A stretch of DNA of 64,000 bases from Streptomyces endophytica. GTDB lineage: Bacteria; Actinomycetota; Actinomycetes; Streptomycetales; Streptomycetaceae. The stretch spans positions 3,410,001 through 3,474,000 of the forward strand of contig NZ_CP110636.1 in NCBI RefSeq assembly GCF_026153355.1, in the 5' to 3' direction. How positions within the stretch are numbered: the stretch's first letter is position 1; every line of letters begins with the position of its first letter. The notes beneath the pieces are model-generated. The model was not told the origin of the DNA. It did not search any database and worked only from the letters and a program-made list of their open reading frames with translations. Shown in pieces: positions 38,133 through 48,876 of the stretch. The translations under genes were made by a program, and so were the position numbers.

Positions 38133-39218
38133 ATGGCACAGGAAGTGCGCGGCGTGATCGCGCCGGGGAAGAACGAACCGGTCCGGCTGGAGACGATCCT
38201 GGTGCCGGACCCGGGTCCCGGCGAGGCCGTGGTGAAGATCCAGGCGTGCGGGGTGTGCCACACCGATCTGCACTACAAGCAGGGCGGCATCAACGACGAG
38301 TTCCCGTTCCTGCTCGGCCACGAGGCGTCCGGCGTCGTGGAGTCGGTCGGCGCCGGGGTCACGGACGTCGCGCCGGGGGACTTCGTCATCCTCAACTGGC
38401 GTGCGGTGTGCGGCCAGTGCCGGGCCTGTCTGCGCGGTCGCCCCCAATACTGTTTCGACACCCACAACGCCCGCCAGAAGATGACGCTGAAGGACGGCAC
38501 GGAGCTGACGCCGGCGCTCGGCATCGGTGCCTTCGCCGACAAGACGCTGGTCGCCGCGGGGCAGTGCACCAAGGTCGACCCGGAGGTGTCGCCCGCGGTG
38601 GCCGGCCTGCTGGGCTGCGGGGTGATGGCCGGCATCGGCGCCGCGATCAACACCGGCGGGGTCACCCGCGGCGACTCGGTCGCGGTCATCGGCTGCGGCG
38701 GGGTCGGCGACGCGGCCGTGGCCGGCGCCCGGCTGGCCGGCGCGGCCCGGATCATCGCCGTCGACATCGACGACCGCAAGCTGGACATCGCGCGCACCAT
38801 GGGCGCCACCCACACCGTCAACTCCCGCACCACCGACCCCGTCGAGGCGATCCGCGAACTGACCGGCGGCTTCGGCGCGGACGTCGTCATCGAGGCGGTC
38901 GGCCGCCCCGAGACGTACAAACAGGCCTTCTACGCCCGCGATCTGGCCGGCACGGTCGTCCTGGTGGGCGTGCCCACCCCGGACATGACCCTGGAACTGC
39001 CGCTCCTGGACGTGTTCGGCCGCGGCGGCGCGCTGAAGTCCTCCTGGTACGGCGACTGCCTGCCGTCCCGCGACTTCCCGATGCTGATCGACCTGCACCA
39101 GCAGGGCCGGATCGACCTCTCCGCGTTCGTCACCGAGACCATCGGCATCGACGACGTCGAGCAGGCCTTCGACCGGATGCACGCCGGCGACGTGCTGCGT
39201 TCGGTGGTGACGCTCTGA
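38133..39218 (+). CDS. mscR: S-(hydroxymethyl)mycothiol dehydrogenase
   Basis: 361 aa zinc alcohol dehydrogenase. Oxidises the formaldehyde-mycothiol adduct (and reduces S-nitrosomycothiol) with NAD. Catalytic zinc ligands in [10 protein letters not shown] and GHEASG; structural-zinc cysteines in [18 protein letters not shown] site [11 protein letters not shown]. The MscR-specific [15 protein letters not shown] block is present. ATG 38133 with GAAAGGGG upstream. The stop overlaps the following MBL gene by 1 nt (TGATG), the usual mscR-MBL pair of actinobacteria. Confidence 0.95.
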   Translation: MAQEVRGVIAPGKNEPVRLETILVPDPGPGEAVVKIQACGVCHTDLHYKQGGINDEFPFLLGHEASGVVESVGAGVTDVAPGDFVILNWRAVCGQCRACLRGRPQYCFDTHNARQKMTLKDGTELTPALGIGAFADKTLVAAGQCTKVDPEVSPAVAGLLGCGVMAGIGAAINTGGVTRGDSVAVIGCGGVGDAAVAGARLAGAARIIAVDIDDRKLDIARTMGATHTVNSRTTDPVEAIRELTGGFGADVVIEAVGRPETYKQAFYARDLAGTVVLVGVPTPDMTLELPLLDVFGRGGALKSSWYGDCLPSRDFPMLIDLHQQGRIDLSAFVTETIGIDDVEQAFDRMHAGDVLRSVVTL

Positions 39219-39846
39219 TGGCGGCGCGGATCGACCACCTCGTCACCTCGGGGACGTTCTCGCTCGACGGCGGCACCTGGGACGTCGACAACAACGTGTG
39301 GATCGTCGGGAACGACGACGAGGCGATCGTCATCGACGCCGCGCACGACGCCGACGCCATCTTCGAGGCGCTGGCCGGCCGGACGCTGCGCGCGATCATC
39401 TGCACCCACGCGCACAACGACCACATCGACGCCGCCCCGGCGCTGGCCGCCCGTACCGGCGCCCGGATCCATCTGCACCCGGCCGACCTGCCGCTGTGGA
39501 AGATGACCCATCCGGCACGGTCCCGGACGCGGACCTCGCCGACGGCCAGGTCCTGACCATCGCCGGTACGGACCTGACCGTGCTGCACACCCCCGGTCAC
39601 GCACCCGGCGCGGTCTGCCTCCACGCCCCCGACCTGCGCACCGTCTTCACCGGCGACACCCTCTTCCGGGGCGGCCCCGGCGCCACCGGCCGGTCCTTCT
39701 CGGACTTCCCGACGATCGTCGCCTCGATCCGCGACCGGCTGCTGACCCTGCCACCGGAGACGGTCGTACGCACCGGGCACGGCGACCCCACCACGATCGG
39801 CGAGGAGGCACCGCACCTGGACGAGTGGCTCAAGCGGGGGCACTGA
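39218..39846 (+). pseudogene. MBL-fold hydrolase partner of MscR, interrupted by a single-base deletion
   Basis: Begins [19 protein letters not shown], metal motif THAHNDHID (~residue 67), and breaks after LPLWKMTHP. At 39512-39516 one G appears to be missing from CCGG. The -1 frame then runs GTVPDADLADGQVLTIAG, LHTPGHAPGA, VFTGDTLFRGG and RTGHGDPTTI to 39846. Restored length 209 aa. These enzymes, coupled to mscR, probably hydrolyse the formylmycothiol product; that role is inferred from context. Confidence 0.88.
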
Positions 39847-39850
39847 GTCG

Positions 39851-39898
39851 GCGGGCCACTGAGGAAGCGGGCCACTGAGGAAGCGGGCCACTGAGGCA
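39851..39898 (+). repeat. 16-bp tandem repeat, three copies
   Basis: GCGGGCCACTGAGGAA at 39851 and 39867, with a one-base variant at 39883. It opens the 310-bp gap between the convergent MBL and GH4 genes. The rest of that gap holds the dispersed repeat and GGTATTCCGGG-like blocks (40005-40130). Confidence 0.85.
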
Positions 39899-39937
39899 GC
39901 CACGGGGGGCCGGGGCACGCATCCCGTAGGGCTCGGG

Positions 39938-39985
39938 CGAACAGATCCCGTAGGGGACACGAGCGCCCCCTGCGGGGCCACAACG
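39938..39985 (-). repeat. 48-bp dispersed intergenic repeat, copy 2 (inverted)
   Basis: Read on the minus strand it differs from copy 1 (31430-31477) at a single base. Similarity continues upstream on that strand (GGAATACCCCTCGCCCCCG), a segment shared with copy 3. Confidence 0.88.
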
Positions 39986-40156
39986 CGGCGGGGGCGAGGG
40001 GTATTCCGCGTCCCGGGAACGCGGCGGGGCGAGGGGTATTCCGGGCCCCCGGAACGCTGCGGGGGGCGAGGGGGATCCCGGGGCCCGCGGCGGAAGGTAT
40101 TCCGGTTCCCGGGGCGGAGGGCACTCCGGGACCGGAGGACCGGTCCGGGGGCTTCC

Positions 40157-41494
40157 TCAGTCCTCCTTGGCCGCCCGCTCCAGGATGCGGGCGGCCACCG
40201 CGGGGGAGTCCACCAGGGGGTGCAGGGCCAGGGCGCGCAGGGCCGCGCCGCGGTCCTTGCGGGTGGCGGCCACCACCGCCGCCCGTTCGACCGCCTTGAC
40301 CTGGAGCATCAGCCCCAACTGGTCCTCGCGCAGCGGGCCGCAGGGCAGCGGCCGGGCGCCGTGCGCGGTCACCTCGCACACCGTCTCCACGATCGCGTCC
40401 GGCGCCAACTGCGGCACCGTCGTGCCGTTGCGGACGTTCAGGATCAGCCGGGTGCCGGTGTCGCGCACGATGGCGTGCATCAGCGCCAGCGCCACCCGGT
40501 CGTAGCCGCCGCCCTCCAGGTCGTGACTGTCGCGCTCCCAGCCGCCGCTGGCCTCCCGGCTGTGCGCCATGTACGTCTCCTCGCGCTCCAGCCGGGTCCG
40601 CTCCCACAGCGCGTACACCGCGTCCGGGCCGCCGGCCGCCGCGGCCCGCTCGAAGAAGCCGCCCTGCTGCTGGTCGAGGAACTCGCCGCGGGTCTCCGGG
40701 GTGTCCCGGAGGGAGTCGAGGGTCTCGCGGCGGAAGTAGTAGTAGTGCAGGTACTCGTTCGGGAGCGCGCCCAGGGTCTGCAGCCATTCCGCGCCGAACA
40801 GCCGGCCCTCCTCGAAGGAGGCCAGCGCGGTGTCGTCGCCCAGCAGGCGCGGCAGCAGGTCGGCGCCCTCGAACGTCAACGACCGCAGCCAGCCGAGGTG
40901 GTTGAGGCCGACGTAGTCGTAGCCGACCCGGCCGCTCTCGAAGGCCGCCGGGTCCAGCCCCGCCGCCCGCGCGGCCCGGCGCACCAGGCCGACGGGGGAG
41001 TCGCAGATCCCGATGACGCGGTCGCCGAGCACCTGGGACATCGCCTCGGTCACCATGCCCGCGGGGTTGGTGAAGTTGATGACCCAGGCCGCCGGCGCGA
41101 GCTGGGCGACCCGCTCGGCGATGTGCAGCGCCACCGGGATCGTCCGCAGGCCGTACAGGACGCCGCCCGCGCCCACCGTCTCCTGGCCCAGCACGCCCTC
41201 GGCCAGCGGGATGCGTTCGTCGCGTATCCGGCCGGCCGTGCCGCCGACCCGGATCGCCGAGAACACGAAGTCCGCCCCGGCCAGCGCCTCGTCCAGGCTC
41301 TGCGCGACCCGGACCGGCACCGGTGCCGGATGCCCCTCGGCAAGCCGGGTCAACACCTCCGCGATGACCGCCACCCGCCGGGTGTCGGTGTCGTGCAGCA
41401 CCACCTCGGAGACGGAGTCCGCCGGGTCGGCCAGGAGCGCGCGGTAGACCAGCGGCACCCGGAAGCCGCCACCGCCGAGAATCGTGAGCCTCAT
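40157..41494 (-). CDS. Family 4 glycoside hydrolase, 6-phospho-beta-glucosidase type
   Basis: 445 aa. GH4 enzymes use NAD and a divalent metal to cleave phospho-glycosides by an oxidation-elimination route. N-terminal Rossmann motif LTILGGGGFRVPLVYRAL, then FVFSAIRVGG, ETVGAGGVLYGLRTIPV, the metal-binding Cys in GICDSPVG, and GLNHLGW. The FEEGRLFGAEW and YLHYYYF blocks fit the 6-phospho-beta-glucosidase branch. Phosphorylated substrates imply PTS uptake; no PTS gene is adjacent. Divergent from the PfkB kinase with 66 bases between. Confidence 0.9.
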   Translation of the reverse strand: MRLTILGGGGFRVPLVYRALLADPADSVSEVVLHDTDTRRVAVIAEVLTRLAEGHPAPVPVRVAQSLDEALAGADFVFSAIRVGGTAGRIRDERIPLAEGVLGQETVGAGGVLYGLRTIPVALHIAERVAQLAPAAWVINFTNPAGMVTEAMSQVLGDRVIGICDSPVGLVRRAARAAGLDPAAFESGRVGYDYVGLNHLGWLRSLTFEGADLLPRLLGDDTALASFEEGRLFGAEWLQTLGALPNEYLHYYYFRRETLDSLRDTPETRGEFLDQQQGGFFERAAAAGGPDAVYALWERTRLEREETYMAHSREASGGWERDSHDLEGGGYDRVALALMHAIVRDTGTRLILNVRNGTTVPQLAPDAIVETVCEVTAHGARPLPCGPLREDQLGLMLQVKAVERAAVVAATRKDRGAALRALALHPLVDSPAVAARILERAAKED

Positions 41495-41560
41495 GGGGCG
41501 GAACGTACCGCAGCATCAGGCACACTGGCGGCACGTGCCGATACGAGAGGGGCGTGCACG

Positions 41561-42706
41561 GTGACCAGCCGACGTGATGTCCATCCGCCCACGGGCCCGG
41601 CCGAGATGCCACCGGGCCTCGACCCGCTGGCCGGCGTACGGGCGGACGGCGATCCGCGCACCGACGTCTACCTCACCGGCACGGTCTTCCTCGACATCAT
41701 CTTCACCGGCCTGGACTCCGCCCCGGTCCGCGGCACCGAATCCTGGGCCCGCGGCATGGGCTCCAGCCCCGGTGGCGTCGCCAACATGGCCACCGCGCTG
41801 GCCCGGCTCGGGCTGCGCACCTCCCTGGCCGCGGCCTTCGGCGACGACAAGTACGGCGAGTACTGCTGGGAGGCGCTCGAAGAGGGCGAGGGCATCGACC
41901 TGTCGCTGTCACGCACGGTCCCCGGCTGGCACTCCCCGGTCACCGTCTCCATGGCGTACGAGGGCGAGCGCACGATGGTCTCGCACGGCCATCAGGCACC
42001 GCCCCCGGACTTCACCTTCGACGGCCGGCACGCACCGGGCTGCCCGCCGCCGTCCCGGGCCTGTGTCGCCTCGCTCGTGCCCGGCCGGCGGGAGCCCTGG
42101 CTGGAGTGCGCGGCCGGCCGCGGCAGCCGGATCTTCGCGGACGTCGGCTGGGACGACAGCGGCCGCTGGGACCCGGCCGACCTCGCCGACCTCGATCACT
42201 GCGAGGCGTTCCTGCCCAACGCCGAGGAGGCGATGCGCTACACCCGCACGACCTGCCCGCGCGCGGCGGCCCGCAAGCTGGCCGACCGGGTGCCGCTGGC
42301 CGTCGTCACGCTGGGTTCGGAGGGCGCGTACGCGGTGGACGGGCGGACCGGCGAGACCGCCGAGGTGCCGGCGATCGCGGTGGAGGCGCTGGACCCGACC
42401 GGCGCCGGCGACGTCTTCGTGGCGGGCTTCGTCACCGGCACCCTGGCCGACTGGCCGCTGACCGACCGGCTGGCGTTCGCGGGCCTGAGCGCCGCGCTGT
42501 CCGTGCAGGAGTTCGGCGGGTCGCTGTCCGCGCCGGGCTGGGCGGAGATCGCCGCCTGGTGGCAGCAGGTGCGGCTGTGCGAGGCGGGTGCCCCGGGTGC
42601 GCTGCGCCGGCAGTACGCCTTCCTCGACGAGGTGCTGCCCGCGGCCTACCGTCCGGCGCCGCTGGCCCGCGCGGTCCCCACGATCGGCTTCCGCCGCCCG
42701 GCCTGA
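41561..42706 (+). CDS. PfkB family carbohydrate kinase
   Basis: 381 aa, GTG start with GAGAGGGG. Ribokinase fold: substrate-binding GSSPGGVANMATALARLG (~residue 65), and the catalytic signature DPTGAGDVFVAGF near residue 280 with the anion-hole GAGD. Substrate cannot be told from sequence; sugar or nucleoside are both possible. The long tail after SVQEFGGSLSAPGWAEI is unusual. Divergence from the GH4 gene suggests a shared sugar-utilisation role. Confidence 0.88.
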   Translation: MTSRRDVHPPTGPAEMPPGLDPLAGVRADGDPRTDVYLTGTVFLDIIFTGLDSAPVRGTESWARGMGSSPGGVANMATALARLGLRTSLAAAFGDDKYGEYCWEALEEGEGIDLSLSRTVPGWHSPVTVSMAYEGERTMVSHGHQAPPPDFTFDGRHAPGCPPPSRACVASLVPGRREPWLECAAGRGSRIFADVGWDDSGRWDPADLADLDHCEAFLPNAEEAMRYTRTTCPRAAARKLADRVPLAVVTLGSEGAYAVDGRTGETAEVPAIAVEALDPTGAGDVFVAGFVTGTLADWPLTDRLAFAGLSAALSVQEFGGSLSAPGWAEIAAWWQQVRLCEAGAPGALRRQYAFLDEVLPAAYRPAPLARAVPTIGFRRPA

Positions 42707-42870
42707 GCCCCGCGCCGAAACCCCAGCTCAGGCCGGCCGCCAGGAAAAACTCTCGGGCCTGTCGGTGCCCCGTCGTACTCTTGTATCGCAAGGAGGCCGT
42801 GCCGGCAGGCACCTTCTCGGCACGTCTTCATGAGCAAAGGATGGGGTTGAGCAGGCCACCGAGCCGCCCT

Positions 42871-43875
<1,005 letters not shown>

Positions 43876-43917
43876 GCCGGACGCACCGCGCGAACGAGAA
43901 GCGAGACGCAACGCCCC

Positions 43918-44415
43918 ATGTCCATCGACGTCAACAACGAATCCGGCACGGAGGTCGACGAGCAGGCGATCCTGGACGTCGCCCGCTACGCCCTCGGCCG
44001 GATGCGCATCCACCCGCTCTCCGAGCTGTCCGTGATCGTCGTGGACGCCGAGGCCATGGAGCAGCTCCATCTGCAGTGGATGGACCTGCCCGGACCGACC
44101 GATGTCATGTCCTTCCCGATGGACGAGCTGCGTCCGCCGGCCAAGGACGACGAGGAGCCCCCGCAGGGCCTGCTCGGTGACATCGTGCTCTGCCCGGAGG
44201 TCGCCAAGAAGCAGGGCGAGGAGGCGCCGACCGCGCACAGCATGGACGAGGAGCTCCAGCTGCTGACCGTGCACGGCGTCCTCCACCTCCTCGGTTACGA
44301 CCACGAGGAGCCCGACGAGAAAGCCGAGATGTTCGGCCTCCAGGCGGCGATCGTCGACGGCTGGCGCGGCGAGCGGGGGCTGACCGGGCCCTCGCCGGCG
44401 CCCACCGTGACCTGA
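43918..44415 (+). CDS. ybeY: rRNA maturation RNase YbeY
   Basis: 165 aa. The zinc site [13 protein letters not shown] (HxxxHxxxxxH) is intact near residue 120, preceded by [11 protein letters not shown]. Endoribonuclease implicated in 16S rRNA 3' maturation. It lies 42 bases after the phoH-like gene and 12 bases before the CorC-like gene. Confidence 0.97.
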   Translation: MSIDVNNESGTEVDEQAILDVARYALGRMRIHPLSELSVIVVDAEAMEQLHLQWMDLPGPTDVMSFPMDELRPPAKDDEEPPQGLLGDIVLCPEVAKKQGEEAPTAHSMDEELQLLTVHGVLHLLGYDHEEPDEKAEMFGLQAAIVDGWRGERGLTGPSPAPTVT

Positions 44416-44427
44416 CGGGCGCCCGCG

Positions 44428-45744
44428 ATGACCACCCAGCTGATCGCGGTCGCGGTCCTGCTCGTCGTGATCGCCTGGCTCGCCGCCTGCGCGGAGGCCG
44501 GCCTGGCCCGTACGACGAGCTTCCGCGCCGAGGAGGCGGTCCGTTCCGGCCGTCGCGGCAGCGCCAAGCTCGCCCAGGTCGCCGCCGACCCCACCCGCTA
44601 CCTCAACGTCGCCCTGCTGGTGCGGGTCGGCTGCGAGATGGCCGCCGGCGTCCTGGTCACCTACGCCTGCCTGCGCTCGTTCGACGAGACCTGGCAGGCG
44701 CTGACCGTCGCCATCGCCGTGATGGTGCTGGTCAGTTATGTCGCGGTCGGCGTCTCGCCGCGGACGATCGGCCGCCAGCACCCGCTGAACACCGCCACCG
44801 CGGCGGCCTACGTCCTGCTGCCGCTGGCCCGCATCATGGGCCCGATCCCGCAGCTGCTGATCCTCATCGGCAACGCCCTCACCCCCGGCAAGGGCTTCCG
44901 CAAGGGCCCGTTCGCCTCCGAGGCCGAGCTGCGGTCGCTGGTCGACCTCGCCGAGAAGGAGTCGCTGATCGAGGACGAGGAGCGCCGGATGGTGCACTCC
45001 GTCTTCCAGCTCGGCGACACCCTCGTCCGCGAGGTGATGGTGCCGCGCACGGACCTGGTCTCCGTCGAGCGGTTCAAGACCATCCGGCAGGCGCTGACCC
45101 TCGCCCTGCGCTCCGGTTTCTCCCGCATCCCGGTGACCGGCGAGAACGAGGACGACATCGTCGGCGTGGTCTATCTGAAGGACCTGGCCCGCAAGGTCCA
45201 CATCAGCCGCGACGCGGAGACCGAGCTGGTCTCCACGGCCATGCGGCCCGCGGTCTTCGTGCCGGACACCAAGAATGCCGGCGATCTGCTGCGCGAAATG
45301 CAGCAGGACCGCAATCACGTCGCGGTGGTCATCGACGAATACGGCGGCACCGCCGGAATCGTCACCATCGAGGACATTCTCGAAGAGATCGTCGGCGAGA
45401 TCACCGACGAATACGACCGGGAATTGCCGCCGGTCGAGGACCTCGGTGACGGCCGCTACCGCGTCACCGCCCGCCTCGACATCGGCGACCTCGGCGAGCT
45501 GTACGGCCTGGCGGAGCTGGACGACGAGGACGTCGAGACGGTCGGCGGGCTGCTCGCCAAGCTGCTCGGCCGGGTCCCGATCGCCGGTGCCACGGCCGAG
45601 GTGGACCTCTCCGACACGGCCGCCGACCCCGAGCTGAAGGCGCTGCGGCTGACCGCCGAATCACCGGCCGGTCGCCGCAACAAGATCGTCACGGTGCTCT
45701 GCGAACCGGTGCGGGCCACGGATGCCGGAGAACTCTCCGCATAA
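44428..45744 (+). CDS. CNNM/CorC-type hemolysin-family membrane protein with CBS pair
   Basis: 438 aa. N-terminal CNNM (DUF21) domain with several membrane helices up to ~residue 150, then two CBS domains ([12 protein letters not shown] and [16 protein letters not shown]) and a C-terminal CorC_HlyC domain ([28 protein letters not shown]). Members are proposed magnesium transporters or efflux regulators. Part of the phoH-ybeY-corC-like-era cluster. Starts ATG 44428. Confidence 0.94.
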   Translation: MTTQLIAVAVLLVVIAWLAACAEAGLARTTSFRAEEAVRSGRRGSAKLAQVAADPTRYLNVALLVRVGCEMAAGVLVTYACLRSFDETWQALTVAIAVMVLVSYVAVGVSPRTIGRQHPLNTATAAAYVLLPLARIMGPIPQLLILIGNALTPGKGFRKGPFASEAELRSLVDLAEKESLIEDEERRMVHSVFQLGDTLVREVMVPRTDLVSVERFKTIRQALTLALRSGFSRIPVTGENEDDIVGVVYLKDLARKVHISRDAETELVSTAMRPAVFVPDTKNAGDLLREMQQDRNHVAVVIDEYGGTAGIVTIEDILEEIVGEITDEYDRELPPVEDLGDGRYRVTARLDIGDLGELYGLAELDDEDVETVGGLLAKLLGRVPIAGATAEVDLSDTAADPELKALRLTAESPAGRRNKIVTVLCEPVRATDAGELSA

Positions 45745-46069
45745 TCCGGGCGCACCCGGGAAATGCCGAAACCAGAGGCCGAAACAAGAAGTGGAAATAA
45801 GTGAGTGCTCCGGCACCCACCTTTCGACGCTCGCTGCCTCCGACGCTACTTATCCGCAGTGCACCGGAAATGTTCTGGAAGCCATTTCCGGTGGGACTGG
45901 ATTCTTCGTGACGTGCCATGGAAGGATCTTCGGGCGGTCGCCGAAAGGCGGCCGCCCGCGGGAGAGAAATCGTCCGAGAAATCTTGCCGCGCAGGTTGCC
46001 CCGGCCACGGGGGACCGGGGCAGCCACCTTCTTCCTCACGTCGCGGGGCCGGCGCATATGCTCGCCGGT
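45745..46069 (+). other. AT-richer 325-bp intergenic island with a stable hairpin
   Basis: Bases ~45755-46000 are clearly lower in GC than their surroundings (runs such as GAAACAAGAAGTGGAAATAAG). CACCGGAAATG (45862-45872) and CATTTCCGGTG (45883-45893) form an 11-bp stem with a 10-nt loop. No protein family is recognisable in any frame. It could be a small RNA, a degraded insert or a long leader. Confidence 0.5.
46057..46062 (+). promoter_or_regulatory. -10 box TATGCT, leaderless type
   Basis: TATGCT matches TANNNT and ends 7 nt before ATG 46070. No ribosome binding site is present between. Confidence 0.5.
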
Positions 46070-46429
46070 ATGACCGAAGCCGCACCGCTGGACCCCGAAG
46101 ACCGCAAGATCATCACGCTCGCGCGCTCGGCGCGGGCCCGTAACGGCGTGCCCGAGGGCGCCGCCGTACGCGACGAAACCGGCCGCACCTACGTCGCCGG
46201 CACCGTCGCCCTGGACTCCTTGCAGCTCAGCGCCCTGCAGACGGCCGTGGCGATGGCCGTCGCCAGCGGCGCCACGTCCCTGGAGGCGGCAGCGGTGGTC
46301 ACCGACGCCGAGCGCGCCACGGACGCGGACCGCGCGGCCGTCCGGGACCTCGGCGGCCCCGAGACGCCGGTCCTGGTCGCCGGCCTCGACGGCGCCCTGC
46401 GCACCACCGTCCCGGCGGGCGAGGCGTAA
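46070..46429 (+). CDS. Cytidine-deaminase-like protein lacking zinc ligands
   Basis: 119 aa. The layout [38 protein letters not shown] followed by [16 protein letters not shown] resembles a cytidine deaminase fold. The catalytic zinc motifs (C/HAE and PCxxC) are absent: where CAE should be there is LSALQ, and no Cys occurs at all. It lies between the CorC-like gene and era in place of the cdd-like gene common there. It probably has a structural or regulatory role, if any; enzymatic activity is not expected. Confidence 0.72.
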   Translation: MTEAAPLDPEDRKIITLARSARARNGVPEGAAVRDETGRTYVAGTVALDSLQLSALQTAVAMAVASGATSLEAAAVVTDAERATDADRAAVRDLGGPETPVLVAGLDGALRTTVPAGEA

Positions 46430-46673
46430 CCGGCGGGGCACAGCCGGCGAGGCGTCACCGGGGCACGGGATCTCGGGCGGGCTCCCCCAAGCGGCTTCCC
46501 CGCCCGGATCCGCCCGGACCCGCCCGGATCCGTCCAGGTCCTCCCCGGGGCGGGCCATAACCACCGGCTATCACCGCAACTCTTGGACGCGTCCCGGCCG
46601 GGGCGGCGAAGATCATGGGTGTCAGCAGTCGTCGCCGGCCCCGCCGCCGGCCCGCGCCCACCAGGAGCCCGCC

Positions 46674-47677
46674 GTGACCGCCGCAACCGCCCTCCCCGCC
46701 CGCACCCTGGGCGGCTTGACCAGCTCCGCCATCGGCTTCGGCGCGATGGTCCTCTCGCCCGGCGTCTACGGCGAGACCGATGAGCAGCGCGCCACCACCG
46801 CCCTGCTCTCCGCCCTCGACGAGGGCGCCACCCTCATCGACACCGCGGACGGCTACGGCCCCGACGGCCACAACGAGCAGCTGATCGGCCGGGCACTGCG
46901 CGGCCGCCGCGACGAGGTCGTGCTCGCCACGAAGTTCGGCTTCCGGCTCCCCGAGGGCGTCGCACCGCACCCTTTCCCGGTCAACTACGGCTTCGGCGAA
47001 CTGGCCGTGAACGCCGACCCCGCCACGTACGCGGCTACGCCGAGGCATCGCTGCGCAATCTGGGGACCGACGTCATCGACCTGTACTACCCGCACTACCC
47101 GGACCCGCAGGTTCCGTTCGAGGACACCGTCGGTGCCGTCGCCGAGCTGATCGATGACGGTCTGGTCCGTCACCTGGGCCTTTCCAACGTGACCGCCGAC
47201 CAGCTGCGCCGCGCGCACGCGGTCCGCCCGGTGGCCGCCGTCCAGGTCCAGTGGTCGATGTGGCAGCCCATCGACGCCGAGCTGCTCGCCACCGCCCGCG
47301 AGCTGGGCGTGGGCATCGTCGCCTGGAGCCCGCTGGGCAGCGGGTTCCTCACCGGCACCGTCCAGCAGGTCACCGAGGACGACTTCCGCCGCCACCTGCC
47401 GCGCTTCGACGCCGCCAACCTCAAGGCCAACCAGGACCGCTTCGCACCGGTCCGGGGCCTCGCCGAGGACCTCGGCATCTCCTCGGGCCAGCTGGCGCTG
47501 TCCTGGCTGCTGCACCAGGACGAGCACGTCGTGCCGATCCCCGGCAGCCGCACCCCGGCCCACATCGCGGAGAACCTCGCCGCCGCCCGGATCACGCTGT
47601 CCGCCGACACCCTCGCCCGTATCGACGCCGCGCTGAAGGACACCACCTTCGAAGGCACGGCGGCGGTCGTCGACTGA
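46674..47677 (+). pseudogene. Aldo/keto reductase, interrupted by a small deletion
   Basis: GTG 46674 with CAGGAG upstream. N-terminal half has [26 protein letters not shown], the catalytic Asp/Tyr in [15 protein letters not shown] and Lys in VLATKFGF. The frame breaks at about 47027-47034. The -1 frame continues [37 protein letters not shown] and VPIPGSRTPAHI to 47677. Adding one base (or four) restores about 334 aa. A NADPH-dependent carbonyl reductase when intact; substrate unknown. Confidence 0.88.
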
Positions 47678-47719
47678 GCGTCCGCGGCCCGGATGGTCGG
47701 AGTGGCGTCCGGGATCGGG

Positions 47720-47725
47720 GAGAAT
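47720..47725 (+). promoter_or_regulatory. -10-like box GAGAAT before era, leaderless type
   Basis: GAGAAT ends 7 nt before ATG 47733. The segment AGAATGGGCGCCATGAG is identical to that in front of recO (63224-63240). Confidence 0.4.
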
Positions 47726-47732
47726 GGGCGCC

Positions 47733-48671
47733 ATGAGCGTTCGTACAGACTCCTCCGCCGCCCACCGGGCCGGCTTCGCCTGCTTCGTCGGCCGCCCCAA
47801 CGCGGGCAAGTCGACCCTCACGAACGCTCTCGTGGGTACGAAGGTGGCGATCACCTCCAACCGCCCGCAGACCACCCGCCACACGGTCCGCGGCATCGTG
47901 CACCGCCCCGACGCCCAGCTGGTGCTCGTCGACACCCCGGGCCTGCACAAGCCGCGGACCCTGCTCGGCGAGCGGCTCAACGACGTCGTCCGTACCACCT
48001 GGTCCGAGGTCGACGTGATCGGCTTCTGCCTGCCCGCGGACCAGAAGATCGGCCCCGGCGACCGGTACATCGCCGGTGAGCTGGCCGAGATCAAGAAGAC
48101 CCCCAAGGTCGCCATCGTCACCAAGACCGACCTGGTCGACTCCAAGGCGCTGGCCGCCCAGCTGATCGCCATCGACCAGCTCGGCAAGGAGCTGGGCATC
48201 GAGTGGGCCGAGATCATCCCGGTCTCGGCCGTGGGCGACACCCAGGTCTCGCTGCTCGCCGATCTGCTGGTGCCGCTGCTTCCCGAGGGCCCGGCGCTCT
48301 ATCCGGAGGGCGATCTCACCGACGAGCCGGAGCAGGTCATGGTCGCCGAGCTGATCCGGGAGGCCGCGCTGGAGGGCGTCCGCGACGAGCTGCCGCACTC
48401 CATCGCCGTCGTCGTCGAGGAGATGCTCCCGCGTGCGGACCGCCCCGCCGACAAGCCGCTGCTGGACGTGCACGCCAACGTCTACATCGAGCGCCCCAGC
48501 CAGAAGGGCATCATCATCGGCCCCAAGGGCAAGCGCCTGAAGGAGGTCGGCACGAAGTCCCGCAAGCACATCGAGGCACTGCTCGGCACGCCGGTCTTCC
48601 TCGACCTGCACGTCAAGGTCGCCAAGGACTGGCAGCGCGACCCGAAGCAACTGCGCAAGCTGGGCTTCTAG
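47733..48671 (+). CDS. era: GTPase Era
   Basis: 312 aa. Essential GTPase for 30S assembly that binds near the 16S 3' end. G1 GRPNAGKSTL (~residue 17), G3 DTPGLHKP, G4 TKTD, and the C-terminal KH domain with the IIIGPKGKRLKEVGTKSRKHIEALLG loop region. ATG 47733 (MSVRTDSSAAHRAG) is preferred to the ATG at 47724 on promoter spacing and N-terminal fit. Confidence 0.97.
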   Translation: MSVRTDSSAAHRAGFACFVGRPNAGKSTLTNALVGTKVAITSNRPQTTRHTVRGIVHRPDAQLVLVDTPGLHKPRTLLGERLNDVVRTTWSEVDVIGFCLPADQKIGPGDRYIAGELAEIKKTPKVAIVTKTDLVDSKALAAQLIAIDQLGKELGIEWAEIIPVSAVGDTQVSLLADLLVPLLPEGPALYPEGDLTDEPEQVMVAELIREAALEGVRDELPHSIAVVVEEMLPRADRPADKPLLDVHANVYIERPSQKGIIIGPKGKRLKEVGTKSRKHIEALLGTPVFLDLHVKVAKDWQRDPKQLRKLGF

Positions 48672-48716
48672 TTCGTCGTTCGCGCGAGACCGCGGGAATA
48701 CCCCCCGCCCCCGCCC

Positions 48717-48764
48717 CGTTCTGGCCCCCGAGGGGGCGCTCGTGACCCCTACGGGATCCGTTCG
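48717..48764 (+). repeat. 48-bp dispersed intergenic repeat, copy 3
   Basis: Same orientation as copy 1 with 4 differences in 48. Located 45 bases after era, before the convergent MFS gene. The preceding GGGAATACCCCCCGCCCCCG extends the match with copy 2. Confidence 0.88.
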
Positions 48765-48876
48765 ACCGCCCCCTACGGCCCACCCGCCGAGCCCCTCCAC
48801 GGCTCACCTACCCGAGCCCGCTACCTCACCTCACCCCACCCCGCCGCACCCCAACCCACGCCCCACCCCACCCGCC

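Noticed and set aside
36653..42706. A sugar-acid/phosphoglycoside catabolic cluster spanning gudD, GH4 and PfkB
   Set aside because: The genes are on different strands, separated by mscR-MBL, and lack shared transporters or a regulator; only the GH4/PfkB divergence suggests a link.
42830..42850. Six-codon ORF MSKGWG upstream of the phoH-like gene as a regulatory leader
   Set aside because: No ribosome binding site, no amino-acid bias linked to the gene and no terminator; too little to support.
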